Positions 47,080-55,182 of a stretch of DNA of 64,000 bases are shown in pieces (position 1 is the first letter of the stretch; each line of letters begins with the position of its first letter). The position numbers and the translations under genes were made by a program. The notes under the pieces were generated by a model. The model was not told the DNA's origin. It saw only the letters and a program-made list of their open reading frames with translations, and searched no databases. The stretch spans positions 2,623,330 through 2,687,329 of the forward strand of contig NZ_RBWE01000001.1 in NCBI RefSeq assembly GCF_003627965.1, given 5' to 3'. The DNA comes from Desulfofundulus salinus (lineage in GTDB: Bacteria; Bacillota; Desulfotomaculia; Desulfotomaculales; Desulfovirgulaceae).

Positions 47080-47985
47080 TCATTGGTAAATTACAACACT
47101 TTTTCTTTCGACACCGGACGCGGCCTGGATGGCCAGACCGTGCATAATGTCGGCTTCGCTCACCTGCAGGGAAGGTATGTCCAGTTCCAGCATCACCAAT
47201 CGCACGATGCGCACTCCTGCGGTGATAATGTCGGCCCTCTCCGGTTGCAACCCGGGCAGGCGGCGCCGTTCTTCCAGGGTGCACCGGGAAAGGATGTCCA
47301 CTATATTTTCCACATCCGCGCGGGAAAGCACGAAACCGTGCACCCGGGCCGGGTCATAAACCGCCAGTTTTTGCACCATGGCCGCGCACGTGGTGACTGT
47401 ACCGCCCACCCCCACCAGGTGCCGGGGAGAGCTGAGCCGGACCCGGGCCAGCGTAGGTGTGAGGAGACGGCTGATAGCGGCATCGTCATGCCCTCCCTCG
47501 GTCATGCGTACCGCACCCACATTGACACTGCGGCAAAAAAGGGACCCCTCCTGTTGCCAGATAAATTCGGTGCTCCCGCCACCAACATCCATAACCACCA
47601 GCCCCGCCGCATCCACCTCAAGCCCGCCCTGGACCCCCAGATAACTGAGATAGGCCTCCTCTTCCCCGGAAAGAACCGTTACTTCCAGGCCGACCCGGCG
47701 GGTTGCCTCCAGAAACTCTTCCCGGTTGCGGGCATCCCGCACGGCACTGGTAGCCGCAGCCACCACACACTCCACCTGCAGGGGGTGTATGCGTTCCAGA
47801 TAATGCTTCAGGGTCTCACAGGTGCGGGTAATGGCGTCTTTCTGCAAGTACCCGGAGCCAATTCCTTCCCCCAGCCTGGTGGTCACCAGGTCAAAATAAA
47901 CCACCCGTTCCACTTTCTCCCGGTGGACCTCGGCGACCAGCAAACGGGTGGAATTGGTACCAATATCAATGACCGCCACGCGCAT
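47080..47985 (-). CDS. Ppx/GppA-family phosphatase
   Basis: 301-aa actin-fold phosphatase: MRVAVIDIGTNSTRLLVAEV, TSAVRDARNREEFL, GEEEAYLSYLGV, VVMDVGGGSTEFIW and VGVGGTVTTCAAM. Substrate polyphosphate or pppGpp. The ATG at 47985 has AAGGGG seven bases before it. The short form, lacking the C-terminal HD domain, is common in Clostridia at this locus next to spoIIE. Confidence 0.92.
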   Translation of the reverse strand: MRVAVIDIGTNSTRLLVAEVHREKVERVVYFDLVTTRLGEGIGSGYLQKDAITRTCETLKHYLERIHPLQVECVVAAATSAVRDARNREEFLEATRRVGLEVTVLSGEEEAYLSYLGVQGGLEVDAAGLVVMDVGGGSTEFIWQQEGSLFCRSVNVGAVRMTEGGHDDAAISRLLTPTLARVRLSSPRHLVGVGGTVTTCAAMVQKLAVYDPARVHGFVLSRADVENIVDILSRCTLEERRRLPGLQPERADIITAGVRIVRLVMLELDIPSLQVSEADIMHGLAIQAASGVERKSVVIYQ

Positions 47986-48011
47986 AACCAAACCCCTTTC
48001 CCTGGCAAAAA

Positions 48012-48041
48012 CTAAAAAAGCATTCCCTTTGTCGGAATGCT
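48012..48041 (-). terminator. Terminator after the S1-domain gene
   Basis: AGCATTCC (48019-48026) and GGAATGCT (48034-48041) pair perfectly around 7 nt; on the minus strand TTTTTAG follows. Confidence 0.75.
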
Positions 48042-48077
48042 GTTATAACCAGTTTTGCGCCGGCTTATTTACTAACG

Positions 48078-48467
48078 CTAAACAAACCGCCGCCCGGAGC
48101 CCCGGCCGCCCCGCTTGGCATCAAGGCTCCTGCGCAGGGACTGTTGCAGCTCTTCGCTTTCTTTAAGGAAACGGCTCAGCTTTTCCTCAAAGGAAGGCTC
48201 AAACCGCCTGCGCCGGGATGACCTCTCCCCGGAATCTCTGGCCTGCCTGATGGAAAGCCCGATTTTCCCGCGGGAATCAACAGAAATAACTTTTACCGTT
48301 ACCCGGTCATTAACCTTTAAAAAGTGGTTGATGTCTTTAACGTATTCGTTGGCCACTTCGGAAATATGCACCAGACCGGTTTCACCACCGGGAAGCTGGA
48401 CAAAGGCCCCAAAGTTAGCAATACCGGTCACCACGCCTTCTAAAACGCTTCCCACTTCTACCGGCAT
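48078..48467 (-). CDS. yabR: S1 RNA-binding domain protein, YabR-like
   Basis: 129 aa. One S1 domain (residues ~3-75: GSVLEGVVTGIANFGAFVQLPGGETGLVHISEVANEYVKDI...KVNDRVTVKVISVD) with a basic helical tail. This is the general-stress-type YabR found between divIC and spoIIE in Bacillus, the same arrangement as here. Probably binds RNA or the ribosome. Confidence 0.92.
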   Translation of the reverse strand: MPVEVGSVLEGVVTGIANFGAFVQLPGGETGLVHISEVANEYVKDINHFLKVNDRVTVKVISVDSRGKIGLSIRQARDSGERSSRRRRFEPSFEEKLSRFLKESEELQQSLRRSLDAKRGGRGSGRRFV

Positions 48468-48542
48468 AATTTGCGGTTTTGCCTCCCTTAATGCTAAAAA
48501 CCTTGGTTAATTATATGCCTGCCAAAGCAAAAGTGTCAAGAA

Positions 48543-48893
48543 CTAATTCCCCGGCTTCACCGGTACAATGCGTGCTTCTCCCGGCTTCACCAGGCCCAGG
48601 CGCTCCCTGGCCACCTGCTCTATATACTCATCCGACTGCACCAGTTTAAGCTGCTGTTTTAACTCCGCATTTTTCTTCTGCAGTTCCGTTAGCTGAGCCT
48701 GGAGTTGCTGAAGGTCCTGCTGCATAGCATCCAGGCGGTGGAACTGGGAAAAAAACGAGAGCAAAAGGTAACAAAGGAGAACCAACACCAGCAAGCCGGG
48801 CAGCCGGTTTTTGTTGAAACGCAGGCGCCGGCGCCCGCTACCCGGACGCAAACCTGACGTTAAGGATTCGCCTTTCTGAAAGTAAAAGACCAT
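48543..48893 (-). CDS. divIC: Septum formation initiator DivIC/FtsB-like
   Basis: About 116 aa: basic cytoplasmic start, one transmembrane helix (LLVLVLLCYLLLSFF), an extracellular coiled coil rich in Q and L, and the end motif YIEQVARERLGLVKPGE. Works with FtsL/DivIB in the divisome. ATG at 48893 or GTG at 48914. In Bacillus yabP and yabQ precede it; here a two-component gene pair lies there instead. Confidence 0.87.
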   Translation of the reverse strand: MVFYFQKGESLTSGLRPGSGRRRLRFNKNRLPGLLVLVLLCYLLLSFFSQFHRLDAMQQDLQQLQAQLTELQKKNAELKQQLKLVQSDEYIEQVARERLGLVKPGEARIVPVKPGN

Positions 48894-49062
48894 TTTCCGG
48901 TACTTCCCCTTCACCGAAACCGGCCGGTTGCCACCCGGAGCGAGTAGCCAGGTTCAAGATTGGCTCCTTGAATCGTTATTTTCTACGTTGAATAAGAAAT
49001 TCCTTTCAGGCAGGATAAAAAAGATTATATCCGCCTTTTATATGCCGCCTTCATTCAGACAT

Positions 49063-50706
49063 TCAAACCTGCTGGCTGCACCGCGCCGTAATCTGCCGGA
49101 AGCGGCTGGGAGGCATCCCCATAGCGCGGCTGAAAACGCGACTGAAATAGTTGGGGTCGGGGTACCCCACCTGCCGACCGACTTCTCCCACGGGCAGGTC
49201 CGTCTCGGCCAGCAACTTTTTAGCCTTTTCAATGCGCAGGCGCAACACATATTCCGAAAAAGTACAGCCCACCTGTTCTTTAAAAGCCTTGCTGAAATAA
49301 TCGGGACTCAGGAAAATTATCCGGGAAAGATCGGTAAGAGAAATTTCCCTTTGATAATTTTCTTGAATATAATTCAAGGCCTTTTTAACCGCACTGTTCA
49401 CCATGGCACCGGCCTGACCGGCAGCCGGGTTGTTACCCGATAGCGCCAGTTCTGCCATCCACTCTTCCAGCTCTTCAACTGAGAGACACAGGGAAAGCCG
49501 GCGGGCAAATTTGTTATAAGCGTGTACCATTTCCTCCGCATGTTCCCCGTAGCTTCCCATACTACGCGAGAAAGCCACCAGCACGCCCATCAGCCGGGCC
49601 TTAATCAAGTGGAGATCAGTACCCCGACCTTCAAATACGGAAATCAAAAATTCCCGAAACATCCGGCGGGCTTCTTCCGCGTCACCGCTGCGTAAGACTT
49701 CTAATAATTCCCTTTCACGGGCCGCATAAACTCCTCCATCCTTATCAACCTTACGCTCCAGCTCGTCCACGTGTACCACTTGCTCGGGCCCCAGATAAAA
49801 CATACCGAGGTGAGCCGCGGTCTGAGCCTCCCAGGCCGCACGGGGCAGCTGGCTGATATCCTCACAGAAACGAGCCAACCCAACAGTCACCCCAAGGGAA
49901 AGCCTGTCCGCAGCAGTTTCGATGATATCGTTTGCCAGCTGGCGCAAACGCTGTCCCTGTTCCTGTTCCGACCCCCGGTTCCCCCACAGGCCTATCAACA
50001 TACGGTCACTTATCGGCAGGCATAACCCCCAGGGGTGCCGGGTCAAAGCATCTTCCACCAGCCGCTGCAATTGATAGCGGAGCAACTCGAACCTGGCCAG
50101 GGAGGCAGGACTACCCTCAAGCCGGTTTTCCATGTACACACCGAAAGCGACGCGGGGTAAGACTTCCAGGCGCACCAGCCGGGCCTGTTGTTCCACGGCA
50201 GCCCGTTCTTCCCACAAGCCCCAGATAAGGCCCAAACCAAGGTTGAGCCGCAGCCAGGGGAGAGCCTCCGCCAGTTGTTCCTGCAACTTTTTGTGTTCAC
50301 TCTGCTCTTCGCGCTCCCGCAGAAGCTGGACCCGCGTATTTTTCAACACGTCGACCAGTTCCTGGGAGCGAATGGGTTTGAGCAGGAAATCCACCACACC
50401 GATGCGCAGGGCCTCCTGGACATAATCAAACTCGTTATAAGCAGTAAGGAAAATAATGGCACTCGCAGGTATAATTTTTCTTATTTCCCTTGCAGCGGTC
50501 AACCCGTCCATACCGGGCATCTTAATGTCCAGCAAGATGATGTCCGGCCGCAGCTCCTCAGCCAGCTGCACGGCCTGGCGGCCGTTCCGCGCTTCACCCA
50601 CCACTTTGATTGGTTCTTCCGCCCTTTCAAGAATCAGGCGGATGGCCTGCCTTTCCAGATGCTCATCGTCTACAACCAGAAGTCTCATTTCATTCACATT
50701 GTTCAT
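49063..50706 (-). CDS. YesN/AraC-type response regulator of the microcompartment locus
   Basis: 547 aa. Receiver domain at the N-terminus with VVDDEHLERQ, phospho-acceptor in LLDIKMPGMDG and KPIRSQELV (residues ~7-125). A long middle region follows, and a C-terminal AraC double HTH with LSPDYFSKAFKEQVG and VGYPDPNYFSRVFSRAMGMPPSRFR. It lies 21 bp after the PocR-domain kinase, clearly its partner. Likely activates the Pdu genes when diol is present; inferred from context. GGAAGGGG precedes ATG. Confidence 0.9.
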   Translation of the reverse strand: MNNVNEMRLLVVDDEHLERQAIRLILERAEEPIKVVGEARNGRQAVQLAEELRPDIILLDIKMPGMDGLTAAREIRKIIPASAIIFLTAYNEFDYVQEALRIGVVDFLLKPIRSQELVDVLKNTRVQLLREREEQSEHKKLQEQLAEALPWLRLNLGLGLIWGLWEERAAVEQQARLVRLEVLPRVAFGVYMENRLEGSPASLARFELLRYQLQRLVEDALTRHPWGLCLPISDRMLIGLWGNRGSEQEQGQRLRQLANDIIETAADRLSLGVTVGLARFCEDISQLPRAAWEAQTAAHLGMFYLGPEQVVHVDELERKVDKDGGVYAARERELLEVLRSGDAEEARRMFREFLISVFEGRGTDLHLIKARLMGVLVAFSRSMGSYGEHAEEMVHAYNKFARRLSLCLSVEELEEWMAELALSGNNPAAGQAGAMVNSAVKKALNYIQENYQREISLTDLSRIIFLSPDYFSKAFKEQVGCTFSEYVLRLRIEKAKKLLAETDLPVGEVGRQVGYPDPNYFSRVFSRAMGMPPSRFRQITARCSQQV

Positions 50707-50727
50707 GAGAATCCCCTTCCGGAACCA

Positions 50728-51963
50728 TTAACTCTTTTGACTCTTTAATGGGATCCAAACTTTCACTGTCGTTCCTTCTCCCGGCGAACTGAAGATTTCC
50801 AGGCCGTATTTCTCGCCGAAGCAGTGCCGCAACCTCTGGTGCACGTTGGTCAAACCGAGGCCGGTGGTATGTCCTCGCCCGGACCGGTTACCTTCCAGGA
50901 CCTGGCTTGCGACCCCCGGTTCCATCCCCAGCCCCGTATCGCGAACTTCTATGCATACCCTTTCTCCAAAACACCGGGCGTCAATATAAATGGTCCCCCC
51001 GTCCTCTTTGAGCTCCAGACCGTGCACGATGGCGTTCTCGACCAGCGGCTGCAGCGTCATCAGGGGAATCATGGCGTTCAACGCTTCGGGTTCGGCGTGA
51101 ATTTCAACTTTAATATGATTCCCGTACCTTGTTTTCTGGATGAACAAATAGTTAGTAATATGTTCCAGCTCCTCACGGAGGGAAACCATCTGGTCTATCT
51201 TGCGCAGGGTGTAGCGGAGCAGCCCGGACAGCGCATGGATCAATTCTTCGGTCTGGGAGGCCCCTTCAATCATGGCCAGGCGGCAGGCAGCATTCAACGT
51301 GTTAAAGAGGAAATGCGGGTTGACCTGTGATTGCAGGGCACGCAGTTCCAGCTGGTGCATCACCCGTTCCATATCGGCCTTTTCTTTAAGCTGCCGGGTG
51401 AGACGCTGGCTGGTAATGCGTGATACGCTCATCTCGACGATATAATTGGCCACGATCTGCAATAGTTCTCCGGCAGCCCGGATTTTTTCCTCCGTAACCA
51501 CCTCTATTTTGTACAGCGCGGCACACATTTTTTCTTCATCCAGCCCGTACTGGCGGGCCACCTGCCGGACCTGCTTAATCTGCTCCTCCTGGGGCCTCTC
51601 CAGCAATACCTGCCCGCAAAGGACCGCTCCCCAGTAAACGCCGTCCACTATTAGCGGCGCCGCCATATCGATCAAAGTACAGTGGCACTGGTGCAGGCTG
51701 AGGCTTTTCCACTTGGCCGCCGCCTCGCCGACGCGCCGGTCCGATTCATAACACCCTTTCTCACCAACCGGCGAGGAACGCACCAGCCGGCAGAACTCGG
51801 TGAAATTACTGGGCCTGGTGATGGGTGTCCCATCCACGTCCACCACGATGGCCGCCACACCCGTGGCCCTGGCAAATTTATCCACAACCTCCTGCAGCAG
51901 AGGCACTGCGACCAATTCCCTCAGGTAACCGTGCACCGGCAGGCCATAAACGTATTCAGCCAT
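50728..51963 (-). CDS. PocR-domain histidine kinase (LytS/YesM type)
   Basis: 411 aa, no membrane helices, so cytosolic. Residues ~15-170 form a PocR domain, with cysteines in KGCYESDRR and LHQCHCTLIDMAAPLIVDG. In Salmonella PocR senses 1,2-propanediol. The kinase part has the His box QSQVNPHFLFNTLNAA, the N box LVENAIVHGLE, RDTGLGMEPG and GLGLTNVHQRL. It thus splits the usual single-protein PocR (sensor plus AraC) over a two-component pair. Transcribed from a promoter region with repeated operator-like words. Confidence 0.9.
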   Translation of the reverse strand: MAEYVYGLPVHGYLRELVAVPLLQEVVDKFARATGVAAIVVDVDGTPITRPSNFTEFCRLVRSSPVGEKGCYESDRRVGEAAAKWKSLSLHQCHCTLIDMAAPLIVDGVYWGAVLCGQVLLERPQEEQIKQVRQVARQYGLDEEKMCAALYKIEVVTEEKIRAAGELLQIVANYIVEMSVSRITSQRLTRQLKEKADMERVMHQLELRALQSQVNPHFLFNTLNAACRLAMIEGASQTEELIHALSGLLRYTLRKIDQMVSLREELEHITNYLFIQKTRYGNHIKVEIHAEPEALNAMIPLMTLQPLVENAIVHGLELKEDGGTIYIDARCFGERVCIEVRDTGLGMEPGVASQVLEGNRSGRGHTTGLGLTNVHQRLRHCFGEKYGLEIFSSPGEGTTVKVWIPLKSQKS

Positions 51964-51993
51964 CCGGAATCCCTTCTTTTTATTGCGATTTAG

Positions 51994-52048
51994 AATGTTT
52001 ACTTAATAATGTTTACTTATATTGATAACAATTAAATTATTAAACATT
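51994..52048 (-). promoter_or_regulatory. Repeated operator-like words upstream of the kinase gene
   Basis: AATGTTTACTTA occurs at 51994-52005 and exactly again at 52008-52019 (14-bp period). An inverted copy of its core, TAAACATT, is at 52041-52048. Direct repeats with this period suit a two-HTH AraC-type regulator, so autoregulation by the response regulator is plausible. Confidence 0.5.
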
Positions 52049-52087
52049 GTTACGTCATAGTCAACGGAAAGACTGTCAGTAAAATAT

Positions 52088-52124
52088 GTAAAAAGCCTTC
52101 AGCGGATCATTTCCAGCTGAAGGC
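52088..52124 (-). terminator. Terminator after the alcohol dehydrogenase gene
   Basis: GCCTTCAGC (52095-52103) and GCTGAAGGC (52116-52124) form a perfect 9-bp stem; on the minus strand TTTTTACATATTTT follows. It closes the Pdu unit before the regulatory pair. A T run also exists on the plus side. Confidence 0.75.
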
Positions 52125-52240
52125 AAAGATTTTTTGAGGTCACAAAAATTTGATAATTAAAATTATCCTAATAAGCTGCGGAATCCTTTTTACCCTGTTT
52201 AGTAAATAAATGCTTTTCTTTTAGTGATTTTACAGGTTAA

Positions 52241-53344
52241 TTATCGTTTTGCGAGATAAGCTTTTCCAATGGCATCTGCACCATAGATTGCGTTGTAGAC
52301 CATTTGTGGTGTTACAGGGAAAGGCATGTTATGCACCATCATACCAGGTTCACATACCTTTTCAGCCACGCGCATAATCTTTTCAGGGGTAGGATCTGTA
52401 ACCCCTATCTGCGCCAGAGTTACAGGAAGCCCGACCCTCGTGCAAAAATCCAGGACCTCATTAATTTCTGCCCATGGACGGTCTTCCAGGACCAGGTGGG
52501 CCAGGGTACCGAAGGCAACTTTTTCCCCATGATAGCTATGGTGGGTTTCTTCCAGCACTGTTAATCCATCATGAATAGCATGAGCTGCTGCAAGACCAGA
52601 GCTTTCAAAACCAATACCGCTGAGCAGCGTGTTGGCTTCTATTATCTTTTCAACTGCTGGTGTGGCCACTCCTCTTTCCACGGCAAGCTTAGCAGCCTCT
52701 CCATATTCTAGCAGGATATCATAACAGAGCCGTGCCAGGTTTAAGGCAGTAACGGTAGTATAGCCACCCGGAATATTCTTTGCTGCAGATTTAGCACAAG
52801 AATCAGCTTCAAACCAGGTTGCAAGAGCATCTCCCATACCAGAAACCAGGAAGCGTACCGGAGCTTTAGCAATAATGGCAGTATCGACAACCAGCAGATT
52901 GGGGTTTTGGGGTAGGATAAAGTAACGTTCAAAGACGCCTTCTTCTGTGTAAATAACCGCGAGGGCACTACATGGGGCATCCGTAGCAGCAATAGTAGGA
53001 ACGATAACAACAGGCTTATTCATTAAGCATGCAACCGCTTTGCCTGCATCGATAACTTTACCGCCACCTACAGCAACTATGAAATCTGCCCCCGCTGCTG
53101 TAGCTGCAGCTTTAAGTCTCTCTATTTCACTATCGCAACACTCTCCCCGAAATACTTCAAATACAGAATTTACATTGTGTTCTTTTAAACTTTTTTCAAT
53201 ATCTGCACGGGTCTCTTTTAGGGCAGTTTTTCCTCCAGTTATGAAAGCTTTTTGCCCGAAATTTTTCGCCTGCTCACCCAGGGAGTGAATCGCCCCAGGG
53301 CCCTGCACATAGCGACTTGGAGAAATTAGTATCTTAATGCTCAT
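52241..53344 (-). CDS. gldA: Glycerol-dehydrogenase-family iron/zinc alcohol dehydrogenase
   Basis: 367 aa. NAD site VAVGGGKVIDAGKAVA, PTIAATDAPCSALAVIY, and metal ligands in SGMGDALATWFEA, AAHAIHDGL and HSYHGEKVAFG. The family oxidises glycerol or reduces dihydroxyacetone and related carbonyls. At the end of a Pdu locus it may regenerate NAD by reducing propionaldehyde or hydroxyacetone, in place of PduQ. Noticeably more AT-rich than its neighbours and set off by a 136-bp gap, so it may have been acquired separately. AAGGAGG before ATG. Confidence 0.9.
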   Translation of the reverse strand: MSIKILISPSRYVQGPGAIHSLGEQAKNFGQKAFITGGKTALKETRADIEKSLKEHNVNSVFEVFRGECCDSEIERLKAAATAAGADFIVAVGGGKVIDAGKAVACLMNKPVVIVPTIAATDAPCSALAVIYTEEGVFERYFILPQNPNLLVVDTAIIAKAPVRFLVSGMGDALATWFEADSCAKSAAKNIPGGYTTVTALNLARLCYDILLEYGEAAKLAVERGVATPAVEKIIEANTLLSGIGFESSGLAAAHAIHDGLTVLEETHHSYHGEKVAFGTLAHLVLEDRPWAEINEVLDFCTRVGLPVTLAQIGVTDPTPEKIMRVAEKVCEPGMMVHNMPFPVTPQMVYNAIYGADAIGKAYLAKR

Positions 53345-53480
53345 TTTTCTTCCTCCTTAAAATAAAATTACTCGTTAAACAGCTGGTAAGGCACAATGAG
53401 CGATTCTGTAAATACTCTAAAGAGTTTAATCTCAGTTTTTAAATCCCTCCTTGAAATTTTATTGTGTCATGTACGCATAC

Positions 53481-54611
53481 TTAGTCGCCTGACGATTTAT
53501 CTTTTTCGCCTCTTCCCACCCCCTCTTCTTGATAAGACCGGGGTGCTTCTTCACCCCTCAGGACTCTCAGCACACCCTCGGCCAGGGCAGCCATCTCGTC
53601 CTCGCCGGGGTAAACAAGCACCGGGGCGATAAACTCCACTCGCTTTCTTATTTCTTCCACCGCGCGCCGGCTGTACGCCAGTCCGCCGGTCAGTACAACC
53701 GCATCGACCTGGCCGGAAAGAACTGCCGCACAGGCACCAATCTCCCGCGCCACCTGGTAGCATAGTGCTGCAAACAGGAGATCTGCTTCTGTGTCTCCTG
53801 CAGCGGCCCGTTCCTCCACCTCCCGGGCGTTGTTGGTTCCCAGGTAAGCGACAAACCCTCCCCGCCCGTTGATCAGGCGGAGCAGTTCCTCCCGGGTGTA
53901 GCGATCACTAAAAGCCAGCTGCACCACCTCCGCCGCCGGGAGGGAACCGCTGCGCTCAGGGGTGAGCGGGCCTTCCCCATCCACCCCGTTGCTTACATCC
54001 ACTACCCGGCCCCGTCGGTGTGCACCGACGGTTATACCACCGCCCAGGTGTGCTACAATTAGATTCACTTCCTCGTATTTCTTGCCCAGTTCTGCTGCCG
54101 CACGCCTGGCCTGGCGCTTCTGGTTCAATGCGTGAAACACGCTCCGCCGCTGGATCTGGGGCAAACCGGAAATCCGGGCCACCGGTTCCAGTTCATCCAC
54201 ACAGATGGGGTCAACGATATATGAAGGAACGTTGTGTGGAGAACCCAGCTCATAGGCCAGAAGGGCACCCAGGTTGGAGGCATGCCTGCCGTAACGTTCT
54301 TCACGCAGCTCCTCAAGCATGGCCCGGTCGACTGCATAAACACCACCGGGGATGGGCTTCAACAAGCCGCCCCTTGCTGCAATGGCGGTTAACTCTTCCA
54401 CGCGCAGCCCTTTTTTCTGCAATTCCCGGCGTAATGCCTCGAGCCGGTAGTCAAGCTGGTCAACCACGCGTGGGAAAACCGCCAGCTCATCCGCAGGATG
54501 AGCGATATTCTCAATCCACCGCTTGTCCTCACCTATGAAAAAAGCTATTTTGGTCGAGGTGGAACCGGGATTGATAACGAGAATCTTTTCTTCGGTGTTC
54601 TGCTCCGTCAT
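53481..54611 (-). CDS. buk: Butyrate-kinase-family acyl kinase
   Basis: 376 aa of the acetate/butyrate kinase fold: VINPGSTSTKIAFF, AARGGLLKPIPGGVYAVD, NLIVAHLGGGITVGAHRRG, GGFVAYLGTNNAREVEE and VLTGGLAYS. It would convert acyl-phosphate from PduL to acid plus ATP. In classic Pdu operons PduW (propionate kinase, acetate-kinase type) does this, so here a Buk homologue probably acts on propionyl-phosphate. Last ~15 residues are charged and may be an extension. AGGAG-type ribosome site. Confidence 0.92.
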   Translation of the reverse strand: MTEQNTEEKILVINPGSTSTKIAFFIGEDKRWIENIAHPADELAVFPRVVDQLDYRLEALRRELQKKGLRVEELTAIAARGGLLKPIPGGVYAVDRAMLEELREERYGRHASNLGALLAYELGSPHNVPSYIVDPICVDELEPVARISGLPQIQRRSVFHALNQKRQARRAAAELGKKYEEVNLIVAHLGGGITVGAHRRGRVVDVSNGVDGEGPLTPERSGSLPAAEVVQLAFSDRYTREELLRLINGRGGFVAYLGTNNAREVEERAAAGDTEADLLFAALCYQVAREIGACAAVLSGQVDAVVLTGGLAYSRRAVEEIRKRVEFIAPVLVYPGEDEMAALAEGVLRVLRGEEAPRSYQEEGVGRGEKDKSSGD

Positions 54612-54636
54612 AAAACTTCTTCCTTTCTCCTGCCTG

Positions 54637-55182
54637 TTAAAACAGCTTTTCCCATAGTGACCTGTGGAGGCTGGAAATTACCTCCACGCCCACGATCAGG
54701 CCGTTCTCCACAGCAGCGACAGCGCGTCCCACCGCCGCCTGCACTGCTGCGACCTCACCCTGGAGGAGAACCAGGGATTTACCGCCCAGGCCCCGCGCCA
54801 GGCGGATCTCCAGCAATTGTACCTGCCCGCCTTTAACGGCAGCATCCCCTGCTTTGATGGCAGCCGCACAGGCAAAGGTCTCTATAACACCAAGCGACCC
54901 CCTTGCGGCAGGAACTGCTGACGTACCGGTCAGGGCCGGAAACACCGATGGATGCACGGTACCCAGCACAAGCGAATCTACAACATTTTCGGAGTCAAAA
55001 TCCACTGCCGCACGTACGGCATTGCGCACGGCCCCAACTTCCCCGCTGATCATGGCTACAAACTTACCCGGACAAACGGGAGTGGCCAGCACCAGTTCGA
55101 CCGGTGAAGATTTAAGCAACGCATCTGTGGCTGCTATACCGCGAGCAATGCCCCGCCACTCCACCATGCCTAAGGCATTCAT
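54637..55182 (-). CDS. pduT: BMC-T shell protein PduT
   Basis: 181 aa with two BMC domains (residues ~3-85 and ~95-175). It closely follows PduT: EWRGIARGIAATDALLKSSPVEL, the pore-lining cysteine in VCPGKFVAMISGEVGAV, VDSLVLGTVHPSVFPALTG, and GSLGVIETFACAAAIKAGDAAVK. In Salmonella this cysteine from three subunits holds a [4Fe-4S] cluster at the trimer pore. ATG overlaps the pduS stop. Expected partner of PduS in electron transfer across the shell. Confidence 0.95.
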   Translation of the reverse strand: MNALGMVEWRGIARGIAATDALLKSSPVELVLATPVCPGKFVAMISGEVGAVRNAVRAAVDFDSENVVDSLVLGTVHPSVFPALTGTSAVPAARGSLGVIETFACAAAIKAGDAAVKGGQVQLLEIRLARGLGGKSLVLLQGEVAAVQAAVGRAVAAVENGLIVGVEVISSLHRSLWEKLF

